Shown here: in pieces, positions 16,750 to 25,762 of the stretch
Layout: each line of letters opens with the position of its first letter
Numbering within the stretch: position 1 is the stretch's first letter
Origin: Flavobacteriaceae bacterium UBA5534
GTDB lineage: Bacteria; Bacteroidota; Bacteroidia; Flavobacteriales; Flavobacteriaceae
Length of the DNA: 64,000 bases
Reading direction: 5' to 3'
NCBI GenBank assembly: GCA_002426015.1
Contig: DINS01000023.1
Location: forward strand, 100,209 to 164,208
The notes under the pieces: generated by a model
Told to the model about the DNA's origin: nothing
The model's input: the letters and a program-made list of their open reading frames with translations, nothing else
The model's database searches: none
Made by a program: the position numbers and the translations under genes

Positions 16750-17289
16750 ATGAGCAGAAACCATTCTGATAGTGACGAAAATTTAGTGTTGCAGATACAA
16801 TCTGGCAATTATAAGGCACTTCCAGAATTAGTGAAACGTTGGCATAAAGAGTTCTGTAATAAAGCGTATTGGTTGACAAAGGACACTGAATTGTCTAAAG
16901 ATATCGCTCAAGATTCTTGGAAAACTATCATCGCTAAAGTGAATGATTTAAAAGACCCTAAAAGTTTTAAAAGTTGGGCTTTACGGATTGTGTACTCCAA
17001 ATCTTTGGATGCTTTAAGGGCCAATCAACGAAAACAAAACGAATTGCAATCGTATGCCAATAGTCAAATAGATGTTGATGAAGAAATAATTGATAATTCA
17101 GATTTAAAAAAGAAACTTATCAAAGCAATCAATGGACTACCAGAGCAACAACAAATGGTCATAAAGTTGTTTTATGTAGAAAACTATTCACTAAAGCAGA
17201 TTGGTAAACTTTTAAACATATCTGTAGGTACAGCTAAATCGAGACTGTTTCACGCAAGAGAAAATTTGAAATTAAACATTAAAAAATAA
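16750..17289 (+). CDS. ECF-type RNA polymerase sigma factor
   Basis: Sigma-70 family factor of 179 residues with only regions 2 and 4. Region 2: AYWLTKDTELSKDIAQDSWKTI (about 38-59) and FKSWALRIVYSKSLD; region 4: LPEQQQMVIKLFYVENYSLKQIGKLLNISVGTAKSRLF (about 130-168) with its helix-turn-helix. The next gene, four bases on, codes for a membrane protein likely to be its partner or anti-sigma factor. An ECF-like promoter directly upstream points to self-activation. Confidence 0.93.
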   Translation: MSRNHSDSDENLVLQIQSGNYKALPELVKRWHKEFCNKAYWLTKDTELSKDIAQDSWKTIIAKVNDLKDPKSFKSWALRIVYSKSLDALRANQRKQNELQSYANSQIDVDEEIIDNSDLKKKLIKAINGLPEQQQMVIKLFYVENYSLKQIGKLLNISVGTAKSRLFHARENLKLNIKK

Positions 17290-17293
17290 CATT

Positions 17294-17680
17294 ATGAAAA
17301 ATCAAACAGAAGACATCGACAAATTAATCAAAGAAACCTTAACCCAAGAAGAAGCAAAATTTTACGACTCTTTAGATGAGCAAAATTGGTTTGGAATGAT
17401 TAGCGGGCTTTATAAAGGAAAAAATTCGTGGCTTCTTATTATCATGAACATTATAAACATTGCTGCTTTTGGATTGCTTATTTATTGCCTTATGCAAACC
17501 TTTGAGGTACAAGATACCAACGAACTAATGCTGTGGATCGCAGGTGTGTTTTTTTGCTTTATGATTATTGGAATGTTAAAAATATTCGCTTGGATGCAAA
17601 TACATAAAAATGCGTTACAAAGAGAAATAAAGCGTTTGGAATTACAGGTGTCGTCCCTATCAGGAAAAATGTCACCATAA
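17294..17680 (+). CDS. Membrane protein partner of the ECF sigma factor (DUF6768-like)
   Basis: Protein of 128 residues with a charged N-terminal part (about 1-48), two membrane segments (about 50-70 and 79-100) and a C-terminal coiled-coil-like helix (about 103-125). It directly follows the sigma gene. The cytoplasmic part has no zinc-binding anti-sigma HxxxCxxC motif, so it is at most an atypical anti-sigma factor. The beginning NQTEDIDKLIKETLTQEEAKFYD occurs, from memory, in a flavobacterial DUF family (DUF6768). Function inferred from position. Confidence 0.7.
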   Translation: MKNQTEDIDKLIKETLTQEEAKFYDSLDEQNWFGMISGLYKGKNSWLLIIMNIINIAAFGLLIYCLMQTFEVQDTNELMLWIAGVFFCFMIIGMLKIFAWMQIHKNALQREIKRLELQVSSLSGKMSP

Positions 17681-17816
17681 GATTTTAACAATCAACTAAT
17701 ATTTGTTAATTTGCAGGCTTCAGGGATGATTTCTCTCCCACGCTGCTTTTTCGAGGCTTCGAAAGAATAAAGGTACAGAAGGAATGGTTATTTTATTAAT
17801 TTAAATCAAAATTAAA
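17681..17816 (+). promoter_or_regulatory. rocD leader with short hairpins
   Basis: The 136 bases before rocD are less AT-rich than most intergenic DNA here and contain a hairpin TTTCGA-GGCT-TCGAAA (about 17753-17768) and GGGA/TCCC arms (about 17723-17740). No known riboswitch motif was recognised and no good promoter match was found, so it may be a structured leader or simple spacer. Confidence 0.3.
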
Positions 17817-19061
17817 ATGGCTGTTTTAGACCAATTAACTTCGCAACAAGCGATCAATTTAGAAAACAAGTATGGTGCCCACAATTACCATCCTTTACCA
17901 GTTGTATTAAGTAGAGGAGAAGGTGTACATGTTTGGGATGTAGAAGGTAAACAATATTATGATTTTTTGTCTGCCTATTCTGCTGTCAATCAAGGGCATT
18001 GTCATCCGAAAATCGTTAATGCACTTGTTGAGCAATCAAAAACTTTGGCATTGACCTCAAGAGCATTTCATAATGATATACTGGGCAAATATGAAAAATT
18101 TGCCTGTGAGTATTTTGGATTTGATAAACTATTGCCAATGAATACAGGTGCAGAAGCAGTTGAAACTGCTTTGAAAATTTGTAGAAAATGGGCCTACGAA
18201 GTCAAAGGTATTGAGAATAAAGAAGCAGAAATAATTGTTTGTAAAAATAACTTTCATGGACGTACGACGACTATTATTTCGTTTTCCAACGATCCAGTAG
18301 CTCGCAAACATTTTGGTCCTTTCACTGACGGATTTATAAAAATCGACTATAATGATTTAGAAGAGTTAGAAATCGCATTAAAAAATAATCCAAATGTTGC
18401 TGGGTTTTTAGTAGAACCAATTCAAGGAGAAGCTGGTGTTTATGTGCCTAGTGAAGGGTATTTGGCAAAGGCAAAAGCATTATGTGAAAAGTATAATGTA
18501 TTATTTATTGCTGATGAAGTGCAAACCGGTATTGCTAGAACAGGGAAACTATTAGCTGTTGATCACGAACATGTGAAACCAGATGTTTTAATCCTTGGTA
18601 AAGCATTAAGTGGTGGTGCTTATCCAGTAAGTGCCGTATTAGCTAATGATAATATTATGAAAGTAATACAACCAGGCAACCATGGTAGTACCTTTGGAGG
18701 CAACCCTGTTGCAGCTGCAGTTGCTATTGCTGCACTAGAAGTAGTTAGAGATGAAAAGTTGGCTGAAAATGCTGAAGTATTGGGTCAACTATTTAGAAGT
18801 GATTTACAAAAGTATATCAATACAAGTTCAATAGCTAGTTTGGTAAGAGGTAAAGGCTTACTTAATGCTATTGTTATCAATGATACCGAAGATAGTGACA
18901 CTGCTTGGAATATTTGTTTGGCTTTAAGAGACAATGGTTTGTTGGCAAAACCTACTCATGGTAATATCATTCGATTTGCACCACCATTAGTGATGACCAA
19001 AGACCAATTATTAGACTGTGCAGGCATTATCATTAAGACCCTAAAACAATTTGAAAACTAA
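17817..19061 (+). CDS. rocD: Ornithine--oxo-acid transaminase
   Basis: Class III PLP aminotransferase, 414 residues, converting ornithine and 2-oxoglutarate to glutamate semialdehyde and glutamate in arginine/ornithine breakdown and proline formation. Supporting blocks: HPLPVVLSRGEGVHVWDV at the N-terminus, FLSAYSAVNQGHCHPKI, NTGAEAVETALK, GNNF-equivalent NNFHGRTT, FIADEVQTGIARTG, cofactor lysine in LGKALSGGAYPVSA (about 262) and HGSTFGGNPVAAA. These match ornithine aminotransferases better than acetylornithine aminotransferase. Followed after 15 bases by a small membrane protein gene. Confidence 0.95.
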   Translation: MAVLDQLTSQQAINLENKYGAHNYHPLPVVLSRGEGVHVWDVEGKQYYDFLSAYSAVNQGHCHPKIVNALVEQSKTLALTSRAFHNDILGKYEKFACEYFGFDKLLPMNTGAEAVETALKICRKWAYEVKGIENKEAEIIVCKNNFHGRTTTIISFSNDPVARKHFGPFTDGFIKIDYNDLEELEIALKNNPNVAGFLVEPIQGEAGVYVPSEGYLAKAKALCEKYNVLFIADEVQTGIARTGKLLAVDHEHVKPDVLILGKALSGGAYPVSAVLANDNIMKVIQPGNHGSTFGGNPVAAAVAIAALEVVRDEKLAENAEVLGQLFRSDLQKYINTSSIASLVRGKGLLNAIVINDTEDSDTAWNICLALRDNGLLAKPTHGNIIRFAPPLVMTKDQLLDCAGIIIKTLKQFEN

Positions 19062-19076
19062 ACTTTATTAAACTTT

Positions 19077-19520
19077 ATGGAAGAAAAATCAGTATTTGAA
19101 ACGTTTGAGCTCAACTTTTCAAACCAAATTACAGGCTATTTAAAAGAAATATCTACGTGGAGCTACTTTTTATCAATAATTGGATTTATAGGTATTGGTT
19201 TCATGGTGCTTTTTGGCGCCTTATTTGGAACTATATTGGGCGATATGCCTAATGACCCTTATGAAGCTATTGGCTTGAATATGGGTTATTTTGGACTTAT
19301 TTATATTGTTATTGCTCTTGTGTATTTTTTCCCTGTACTGTATTTATTCAATTTTTCAAGAAAAATGAAAAGTGCCTTGGCGACTAAAAACAATGATGAT
19401 TTAAGTTCAGCCTTTGGTAACTTAAAATCTCATTATAAGTTTTTGGGCATTTTTACCATCGTCATTATCAGTTTGTACCTTCTTATGTTTGTTGCTGCAT
19501 TTATTGGTTCAATGGTATAA
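19077..19520 (+). CDS. Small membrane protein (DUF5362-like)
   Basis: Protein of 147 residues with three or four hydrophobic segments (about 27-50, 70-95, 122-145) separated by a loop with the sequence FSRKMKSALATKNNDDLSSAFGNLKSHYKFLG, a feature of a flavobacterial membrane family I recall as DUF5362. Probably cotranscribed with rocD (15-base gap), but no functional link is apparent. A bidirectional terminator follows. Confidence 0.75.
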   Translation: MEEKSVFETFELNFSNQITGYLKEISTWSYFLSIIGFIGIGFMVLFGALFGTILGDMPNDPYEAIGLNMGYFGLIYIVIALVYFFPVLYLFNFSRKMKSALATKNNDDLSSAFGNLKSHYKFLGIFTIVIISLYLLMFVAAFIGSMV

Positions 19521-19537
19521 TGCTTAATAGAAATCAG

Positions 19538-19574
19538 AAAAAAGGCTGTCATTTATGTTTTGACAGCCTTTTTT
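19538..19574. terminator. Bidirectional terminator
   Basis: AAAAAAGGCTGTCA / TGACAGCCTTTTTT, a 14-base perfect stem with a nine-base loop, between converging genes ending at 19520 and 19592. Confidence 0.88.
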
Positions 19575-19591
19575 ATATTAATGATGGTTTT

Positions 19592-19924
19592 TTATTGATT
19601 CCCCATGCTCTTCATCCATTCTTCTTGCATTTGACGAGATTGCTCCATGATTTCATCCCATCCTACAGTATAAATTCTGTAAAGAGTCATTGCGAAATAA
19701 GCTAAATTGATAATTAACACAATAAGCGCAATGGTTTTGGCGGTTTTCATCGCTGGAATGTTGTCATATTCTTCAGGATTCTGTTCGGCCTGCTTCATTT
19801 TGCTATGTGCAATGTAAAAGGCAATTCCTGCAAGAATGAAACCTAAACCGCCAAAGCAGCAGCATAAGAATCCTAAAATAGCCAGGATATAGACGATTGT
19901 TGGGTTGAGTCTTTGTTTTTCCAT
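19592..19924 (-). CDS. CCC-motif membrane protein
   Basis: Protein of 110 residues with two membrane segments. The first carries the cysteine triplet in LGFLCCCFGGLGFILAGIAF (about 17-36), the trait that gives this Bacteroidota family its name; a charged loop SKMKQAEQNPEEYDN and a second segment KTIALIVLIINLAYFAM follow, then an amphipathic Met/Gln-rich tail. It is followed upstream by a DUF2752 gene with ten bases between, the usual pairing in this group. Molecular role unknown. Confidence 0.8.
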   Translation of the reverse strand: MEKQRLNPTIVYILAILGFLCCCFGGLGFILAGIAFYIAHSKMKQAEQNPEEYDNIPAMKTAKTIALIVLIINLAYFAMTLYRIYTVGWDEIMEQSRQMQEEWMKSMGNQ

Positions 19925-19934
19925 AAAGTGTGTA

Positions 19935-20219
19935 TTAGTTGATTAGTTTTATAATATAACTGATGATAATAACGCTGATACTTAAAATAAACAATGCTAT
20001 TTTTAATTTTTCATCATGTCTAAATTTGATGAACAGATTAAAGATAATAAAAATTGTCAATAAAATAAGAGGATAGATGGCAGGATACATTTTAAAAGCT
20101 GCACCAAATTCGCCTTGAAAGAGTAAACCCAAAGCACGCTGTGAGCCACAGCCAAAACAATCAATACCAAAGATTTTTTTGTTTAAGCACGGCAACATAT
20201 ATTCTTCAGGGAAGGACAT
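19935..20219 (-). CDS. DUF2752 membrane protein
   Basis: Protein of 94 residues with two or three membrane segments. The N-terminal block PCLNKKIFGIDCFGCGSQRAL (about 10-30) with C-x(13)-C-x2-C is the DUF2752 signature. The segment after it is hydrophobic. It is transcribed together with the CCC-motif protein gene ten bases downstream. A TACATTTG -7 box is 17 bases before its ATG. Function unknown. Confidence 0.82.
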   Translation of the reverse strand: MSFPEEYMLPCLNKKIFGIDCFGCGSQRALGLLFQGEFGAAFKMYPAIYPLILLTIFIIFNLFIKFRHDEKLKIALFILSISVIIISYIIKLIN

Positions 20220-20236
20220 AAAATATTGGTTTTACA

Positions 20237-20244
20237 CAAATGTA
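20237..20244 (-). promoter_or_regulatory. -7 box of the DUF2752/CCC-motif pair
   Basis: Minus strand TACATTTG (20244-20237), exact TAnnTTTG match, 17 bases before the ATG at 20219; no clear -33 partner. Confidence 0.4.
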
Positions 20245-20354
20245 TAAAACTTCAACTTCAAAAACCTTTTACAGATAAAATTTCGCTTCAAATCATAAAT
20301 TTTATCATTATAAAACTTTAATTTCGAAAAATTATATCTCAAAGTTTAATAAAT

Positions 20355-20558
20355 ATGACTATTTCTCGCATTCTTAACTTTCTTCTTATTATAATTGGCG
20401 GATTTGTAGCGCTTTATGCCCAAGCTCAAGAGCAGCAAAACCAATATATCCTGATTGGAGGCATCTTTATCTTGATGCTAGGTATCTATCGTATTTCACG
20501 AAATATCCCAAGTAAGAATGATACTGAAGATGATTATAAAAACAATGATGAGTTTTAA
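20355..20558 (+). CDS. Small two-segment membrane protein
   Basis: Protein of 67 residues with two membrane segments (about 6-22 and 30-45) and a short acidic/asparagine-rich cytoplasmic tail. Overlaps the next gene by about 11 bases in another frame, so translation is probably coupled. No family recognised; could be a membrane anchor or simply a small conserved envelope protein. Confidence 0.6.
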   Translation: MTISRILNFLLIIIGGFVALYAQAQEQQNQYILIGGIFILMLGIYRISRNIPSKNDTEDDYKNNDEF

Positions 20559-21108
20559 GATTGGCGATACCGTTTTAGTAATGGACGAAGCTATTTCTGG
20601 CATAGTCACAGAGATAAGCGGTAGCAAGGTCTCAATTGAAACTGAAGATGGTTTTGTACTTGAATTTAGTCCTGATGAGCTCCTTAAAACCAATCCTAAA
20701 GACTCTTTGACGTCTCAAATTTTCTCTGAACATTCTTTTAGTGCTGTCATTTCAGAAAAAGAACAGCCCAAACGAGCCAACATCCCTAAAGTAAAACCTA
20801 AAGATCGCAACCAACCAGCTATGGAAGTCGATTTGCATATTCATCAATTGACAAATGCCTCAAAACGAATGACTAATTATGATATGTTGACGTTACAATT
20901 AGATACCGCTAAGCGTCAGTTGGATTTTGCGATTGCTAAACGGATTCAAAAAGTGGTGTTTATTCACGGAAAAGGGGAAGGTGTTCTAAAAACAGAGCTG
21001 GAATACTTGTTTGGTCGCTATGAAAATGTCAAATTCTACGACGCCGATTACCAAAAATATGGAACTGGCGCTACCGAAGTTTATATTTTTCAAAATATCA
21101 AGCCCTAA
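20548..21108 (+). CDS. Smr-domain protein with N-terminal DUF2027-like barrel
   Basis: Protein of 186 residues. The N-terminus SFKIGDTVLVMDEAISGIVTEI (2-23) is a small beta-barrel like that before Smr domains in Bacteroidota proteins. The Smr domain (about 92-185) shows the EVDLHIHQL motif (the DxH element) and the FIHGKGEGVLK motif (HGxG), the hallmark pair of MutS2-type nicking domains. Smr proteins cleave DNA or, in eukaryotic and some bacterial forms, mRNA in ribosome rescue. ATG 20548 gives MSFKIGD; the preceding Met and the upstream extension to 20518 are less likely. Confidence 0.85.
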   Translation: MSFKIGDTVLVMDEAISGIVTEISGSKVSIETEDGFVLEFSPDELLKTNPKDSLTSQIFSEHSFSAVISEKEQPKRANIPKVKPKDRNQPAMEVDLHIHQLTNASKRMTNYDMLTLQLDTAKRQLDFAIAKRIQKVVFIHGKGEGVLKTELEYLFGRYENVKFYDADYQKYGTGATEVYIFQNIKP

Positions 21109-22040
21109 TTAAAATTTGGAGTTACAGTACGATCAGTGTTCACTGTTTCTGTACCAAAATACAATATTTGTTGCGTAATGTTTGGCAATTGTACATTGTT
21201 CAAATCAATTCTTACCTCAAAAACTTGTTTTATCACATGTGCTCTATACGCTGTTGCAGGAACATTTGTGCTAACTAATGGGTTTAAAAAATCAGCTCCT
21301 GCACCAATAGTTGTAACATCGTTTGTTGGGTTTTGGTCTTGAGAAATATTCTCCTCATTACGTGTTAAGACTCCATCATTATCATCGTCGGTGTCTAAAT
21401 AATCAGGAATACCGTCACCATCTGTATCTCTCGGATTGGTAAATGGGTTGTTGTCCTCATCATCATTATCGTCTTCATTTTTTGTAAGCACATTATCACC
21501 ATCATCATCTGCATCAAGATAGTTAGGCAATCCATCACCATCAGTATCTGTCGGATTGGTAGCTGGATCATCGTCCCCATCCAAATTATCATCCTCATCT
21601 TCTGCTGGTATCCCATCATTGTCATCTTCGGTAAGTGTAGTCGTAATAAATGCACTGCCAGAAGTTGCAGCCGAATCCCTAGTAATGTTTAAATCTGCTG
21701 GAGGGACATCATTACAAAAAGGTGACGTAGGTAAACTACTGTAGGTTCTGTAATTAAAGGTATTGCTTGTATTGATAAAAATTTCGGGTATTGAAGGGTT
21801 GACCAAGGTCACCAATAAAGGATTGGCAGTAACTGTGTTTGTCTCAATTATCTCTTCAAATGTATAACCAGTTACTTTTAAAGAGAGTGATTCCGCTGGC
21901 TCATCTTTTGATTTGTAAAATACCAATTCGCCACAATGTTGCAACTCGTCTTCAAAGTCAAAATTTACGGTAATGATATCACCATCATTACAAGCGGTAA
22001 CTAATAAACCAAGGAAAAATATATAAAGTGATTTTCTCAT
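21105..22040 (-). CDS. Lipoprotein with thrombospondin type 3 calcium-binding repeats
   Basis: Lipoprotein of 311 residues; the signal YIFFLGLLVTAC puts the lipidated Cys near residue 17. The middle (about 145-225) has acidic DxDxDG-type repeats, including DTDGDGLPNYLDADDDGD and DTDGDGIPDYLDTDDDND, i.e. TSP3-like calcium-binding loops in two close copies. The C-terminal part is a non-repetitive beta-rich domain. ATG 22040 is the only ATG; the TTG at 22049 is upstream. A cell-surface or periplasmic structural role is likely. Convergent with the Smr-domain gene with a four-base overlap of the ends. Confidence 0.82.
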   Translation of the reverse strand: MRKSLYIFFLGLLVTACNDGDIITVNFDFEDELQHCGELVFYKSKDEPAESLSLKVTGYTFEEIIETNTVTANPLLVTLVNPSIPEIFINTSNTFNYRTYSSLPTSPFCNDVPPADLNITRDSAATSGSAFITTTLTEDDNDGIPAEDEDDNLDGDDDPATNPTDTDGDGLPNYLDADDDGDNVLTKNEDDNDDEDNNPFTNPRDTDGDGIPDYLDTDDDNDGVLTRNEENISQDQNPTNDVTTIGAGADFLNPLVSTNVPATAYRAHVIKQVFEVRIDLNNVQLPNITQQILYFGTETVNTDRTVTPNFN

Positions 22041-22057
22041 TTCATTCAATTTGAGAA

Positions 22058-22065
22058 CAAAAATA
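22058..22065 (-). promoter_or_regulatory. -7 box of the TSP3 lipoprotein gene
   Basis: Minus strand TATTTTTG (22065-22058), exact TAnnTTTG match, 18 bases upstream of the ATG at 22040; no clear -33 partner. Confidence 0.45.
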
Positions 22066-22116
22066 AAGGATTTGTAAATTTATAACGTTGCTATTAACAA
22101 ATAATTTTAATTGACC

Positions 22117-22124
22117 TATTTTTG
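22117..22124 (+). promoter_or_regulatory. -7 box of the cysteine desulfurase gene
   Basis: TATTTTTG, exact match to TAnnTTTG, 15 bases before the ATG at 22140. The TTG inside it (22122) is not a start codon. Confidence 0.45.
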
Positions 22125-22139
22125 TGTTTTAATTCAAAC

Positions 22140-23285
22140 ATGAGTAGAACCGTATATTTTGATAATGCAGCGACCACACCTTTGCGTAGTGAAGTGATTG
22201 AGCGTATGACCGAAGTGATGAAAACGAACTTCGGAAATGCATCGTCATCACATAGTTTTGGCCGTTCTTCCAAAGCATTGATCGAGCAATCTCGTAAAAC
22301 CATTGCTTTTTTTTTGAATTGTTCGGCATCCGAAATTGTGTTTACTTCTGGTGGTACAGAAGCTGATAATTTGGTGCTTCGAAGTGCAGTAAAAGATTTG
22401 AAAGTTGAAGAAATCATTACTTCAAAAATTGAACATCATGCCATTTTACATACTGTTGAAGCACTTGCCAACGAATTTGGAATTATAGTCACTTACGTCG
22501 ATTTACAGCCAAATGGCCATATCAATTATGGGCATTTGGAAGCTTTATTGCAATCTTCAAAAAAACAATTGGTCACTTTGATGCATATCAATAACGAAAT
22601 TGGTAACAAACTCGATATCGAACGTGTTGCAGAGTTGTGTAAAACTAACGATGCCTTATTTCATAGTGATACTGTGCAATCTGTTGGGCATTACATATTG
22701 GATTTACAAGCAATCCCTATTGATTTTATAGCTGCAAGCGCACACAAATTTCACGGACCAAAGGGTATTGGATTTGCCTTTATCAGAAAAAATTCCGGAT
22801 TGAAAGCGTCTATTTTTGGAGGAGAGCAGGAGCGTGGCTATAGAGCGGGAACCGAATCTATTCACAATATCGTAGGTATGGAAGAGGCTTTGAAAATATC
22901 TTATCAAAATTTAGAAAAAGAACGTGATTATATAGGTGATTTGAAGCAATATTTTATCGATTCACTACAAAAAGCTTTTCCAAAAGTTGAATTTAATGGA
23001 GATTGTTCAGACAACACTGACAGTACTTATACATTGATAAACACTTGCTTGCCAATTGCTCCAGAAAAGGCTGCAATGCTTCAGTTTCAGTTAGATTTAA
23101 AAGGGATTGCTTGTTCTAAAGGGAGTGCCTGCCAAAGTGGAAGCAATCAAAATTCACATGTACTGTCAGCTATTTTGAATGAAGAACAACTCAAACAGCC
23201 TTCCGTTCGATTTTCATTCAGTGCTTTCAATACTAAAGATGAGGTCGATTATGTGATAGAGGTGTTGAAAAACTTCGTTCAATAA
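22140..23285 (+). CDS. Cysteine desulfurase family protein
   Basis: Class V PLP aminotransferase-fold enzyme, 381 residues, removing sulfur from cysteine. PLP lysine K203 in SAHKFHGPKGIGF; sulfur-accepting C331 in SACQSGS; also DNAATTP near the N-terminus and TSGGTEADN (69-77). The SACQSG loop resembles the IscS/NifS class (SACTSG). It is a single gene with no suf or isc partner here, so a role in tRNA thiolation or a general sulfur supply is more likely than a dedicated Fe-S operon. ATG 22140 is chosen because the upstream TTG lies in the -7 box. Confidence 0.92.
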   Translation: MSRTVYFDNAATTPLRSEVIERMTEVMKTNFGNASSSHSFGRSSKALIEQSRKTIAFFLNCSASEIVFTSGGTEADNLVLRSAVKDLKVEEIITSKIEHHAILHTVEALANEFGIIVTYVDLQPNGHINYGHLEALLQSSKKQLVTLMHINNEIGNKLDIERVAELCKTNDALFHSDTVQSVGHYILDLQAIPIDFIAASAHKFHGPKGIGFAFIRKNSGLKASIFGGEQERGYRAGTESIHNIVGMEEALKISYQNLEKERDYIGDLKQYFIDSLQKAFPKVEFNGDCSDNTDSTYTLINTCLPIAPEKAAMLQFQLDLKGIACSKGSACQSGSNQNSHVLSAILNEEQLKQPSVRFSFSAFNTKDEVDYVIEVLKNFVQ

Positions 23286-23288
23286 CCC

Positions 23289-25751
23289 CTAAAACTTCAT
23301 CGACAACCTCACATTAAAAACTCTTGGAGTCAAATAGTTTGGAATGGCGTACTGACGTTTGCTATAAACATCTCTTACCCAAGTATTGGTAATCGAGTTT
23401 TGTATATCGAACATATTGTAAAGCTCAAAACCAATGCTTAAATCCTTAAAATGGCTTTTCCAGCCTTTATCGAAAGTTTTGTCTTTACTGACAAATACAT
23501 AAGAAACACCAATATCTGCACGTTTGTAATCTCTTAAACGCGTTTGATAATCATAAGGGTCGGCATAACTTGGAGAACCTCCAGGAACTCCTGTATTGTA
23601 AACAACATTTAAGTACATTTTAAAATCTGGAAGGTTCTTTATATAATCTTGGAATAAAATTCCAAATTTCAAACGTTGGTCAGTTGGACGCGCAATATAA
23701 CCTTGATTTTCGATATTTTCTTCGGTTTTCAAATATCCAAAACTAAACCAAGATTCTGTGCCAGCGACAAACTCGCCATTCAAACGTAAATCAAAACCAT
23801 AAGCATAGGCTTTTGCATTGTTGTTGGCTCTATATCGAATCCTAACATTTTCAACCGAATACGGATTCACATCAGAAAGACCTTTGTAGTAAGCTTCAGT
23901 GACCAATTTAAATGGTCTATCCCACATTTTAAAACTGTATTCGTTACCAAGTACTAAATGAAACGACTTTTGTGCTTTGACATTCGGCCTTACTGTACCT
24001 GATGAATCTCTTAATTCTCTATAAAAAGGTGGCTGATAGTACAAACCTCCTGCAATTCGGAATAACACATCTTTATCCCAGTTGGGTTTGATGGCAAATT
24101 GAGCCCTCGGACTAAAAACAGTTTGTGTTGCACTCTCGATGCCATCACCATTCACTGTCCAGTTGTGAGCTCTAACGCCAGCATTATAAAACACTTCGTT
24201 ATCGCCAATCATCGAGCGTTTGCTCCATTGTAGATAAGCCTGTAAGCGGTCTATTTGAACTCTATTGGTTGCTCTTACATTTTGAAATGCCACCAATGGT
24301 CCTTGGTCAGGTTCGTAAGGTTGCTCATTGAAAAAATCTAAATTTGGAGGATTGATAGAAAATCCAGCCGAATCGATTACTTCCCATTCTACCAAACGGT
24401 CTCTGATATCTTCATTGGTGTATTTTACAGACCATTCAAAAATATTATCATTCTTCTTAAAGTCGCCTTTGTGCTCAATGGTTGTAATGAGCGCATCCAA
24501 GTCATTTCGTCCATGTGTCAATTGTGAACCAATCCCTTCTGTAAATTCGACCTCTCCAAGGTTTTCATCGCCAATGTTACTGTTAACTTCTCCCAAACGG
24601 TATTGCGCCAAGATGTCAAAATACTCCTGTTCAGTGGTATGATACGTCGAGGCAATTAATTTTAAAGTAACATCATCATTCAAAAAGTAATTGGCTTTAA
24701 AAGCACCAAAATAGGTTTGATATTTATCCTTTTCCTGACCGTCATAAAATACGACCAATGCCAATGGATTTTCTAAAGTTCCAAAATTGGTTTGTCTGTT
24801 TTGAGGTTGAAAATTATACTTGTTGATAGAAATGTTCCCGAGAAAATTAAGATGGAATTTATCTGAAAACTTATATGTCAAATAGGTTTGCGCATCTGCA
24901 AAGACAGGTTTTACAATTCCTTCAGTCTCTAATAAATTTAACAATAAACTATTGTCTCGATAACGCAGTCCTATAATTCCAGATAGTTTTGAATCTTTTG
25001 ATATCGCTTCAGCCGCAAGGCTTGCACCTGTTAAGCTTAAATCGGCACTTATGCCAAAACGAATCGGGTTTCTATAGTCAATATCAAGAACAGACGATAA
25101 TTTATCGCCATATTTTGCTTGAAATCCTCCAGCAGAGAAATCGACATTTTGCACCAAATCGGTATTCACAAAACTCAAACCTTCTTGTTGTCCTGAACGT
25201 ACCAAAAACGGACGATAGACTTCAATCTCATTCACATAGACCAAATTCTCATCAAAATTTCCACCTCGAACAGAATATTGTGTGCTCAATTCATTAGATA
25301 TATTGACACCAGGAAGTGTTTTTAAGATGTTTTCAACACCTGGTTGTGCGCCTTTGATTGTTCTCAAGACTTCTGGGGCAATGGTGGTAACGCCTTCAAC
25401 CGATTGTCGTGTATTGGTATTGATGACAACCGTTGCAATTTGCTCAATATTCAAATTCATCACAGGATTGTACTCTAATTCCTGTCCGTTTTTCAGTTTG
25501 AATTTTGACACCACACGTTTAAAAGAAATATGGGTAAACTCAACAGTCACTTCGACATTTGCAGGGATTTTTAGTTCATAAAATCCGTTTTCGTTGGTGG
25601 TTGTGCCACTTTCACCAGCCTTAATGCTTACGTTTGGAATTGGCATGTTGGCGTCGTCTAAGATAACGCCTTTAAGAGTTCCTGTTTGTGAAAACCCTAT
25701 AAATGGAATGCAAATAAAGATTAGAATTCGTAGAAAAAATGCTGCTTTCAA
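23289..25751 (-). CDS. TonB-dependent outer membrane receptor with carboxypeptidase-regulatory-like domain
   Basis: Outer membrane protein of 820 residues. Signal peptide to about residue 21 (FIGFSQ), then a carboxypeptidase D regulatory-like domain (about 23-100: GTLKGVILDDANMPIPNVSI), a plug domain (about 130-215: GVENILKTLPGVN, SVRGGNFDENLVYVNEIEV) and a large beta-barrel ending in RVFNVRLSMKF. This is a TonB receptor of the non-SusC type; substrate unknown. It follows the M23 peptidase gene by 11 bases on the same strand. No SusD is adjacent, which argues against a polysaccharide-uptake pair. Confidence 0.92.
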   Translation of the reverse strand: MKAAFFLRILIFICIPFIGFSQTGTLKGVILDDANMPIPNVSIKAGESGTTTNENGFYELKIPANVEVTVEFTHISFKRVVSKFKLKNGQELEYNPVMNLNIEQIATVVINTNTRQSVEGVTTIAPEVLRTIKGAQPGVENILKTLPGVNISNELSTQYSVRGGNFDENLVYVNEIEVYRPFLVRSGQQEGLSFVNTDLVQNVDFSAGGFQAKYGDKLSSVLDIDYRNPIRFGISADLSLTGASLAAEAISKDSKLSGIIGLRYRDNSLLLNLLETEGIVKPVFADAQTYLTYKFSDKFHLNFLGNISINKYNFQPQNRQTNFGTLENPLALVVFYDGQEKDKYQTYFGAFKANYFLNDDVTLKLIASTYHTTEQEYFDILAQYRLGEVNSNIGDENLGEVEFTEGIGSQLTHGRNDLDALITTIEHKGDFKKNDNIFEWSVKYTNEDIRDRLVEWEVIDSAGFSINPPNLDFFNEQPYEPDQGPLVAFQNVRATNRVQIDRLQAYLQWSKRSMIGDNEVFYNAGVRAHNWTVNGDGIESATQTVFSPRAQFAIKPNWDKDVLFRIAGGLYYQPPFYRELRDSSGTVRPNVKAQKSFHLVLGNEYSFKMWDRPFKLVTEAYYKGLSDVNPYSVENVRIRYRANNNAKAYAYGFDLRLNGEFVAGTESWFSFGYLKTEENIENQGYIARPTDQRLKFGILFQDYIKNLPDFKMYLNVVYNTGVPGGSPSYADPYDYQTRLRDYKRADIGVSYVFVSKDKTFDKGWKSHFKDLSIGFELYNMFDIQNSITNTWVRDVYSKRQYAIPNYLTPRVFNVRLSMKF

Positions 25752-25762
25752 TAGTATTGGTT

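Noticed and set aside
21395..21655. Met- and Leu-rich 86-residue frame inside the TSP3 lipoprotein gene
   Set aside because: It is a shifted reading of the acidic repeat codons on the same strand; no ribosome site or homology.
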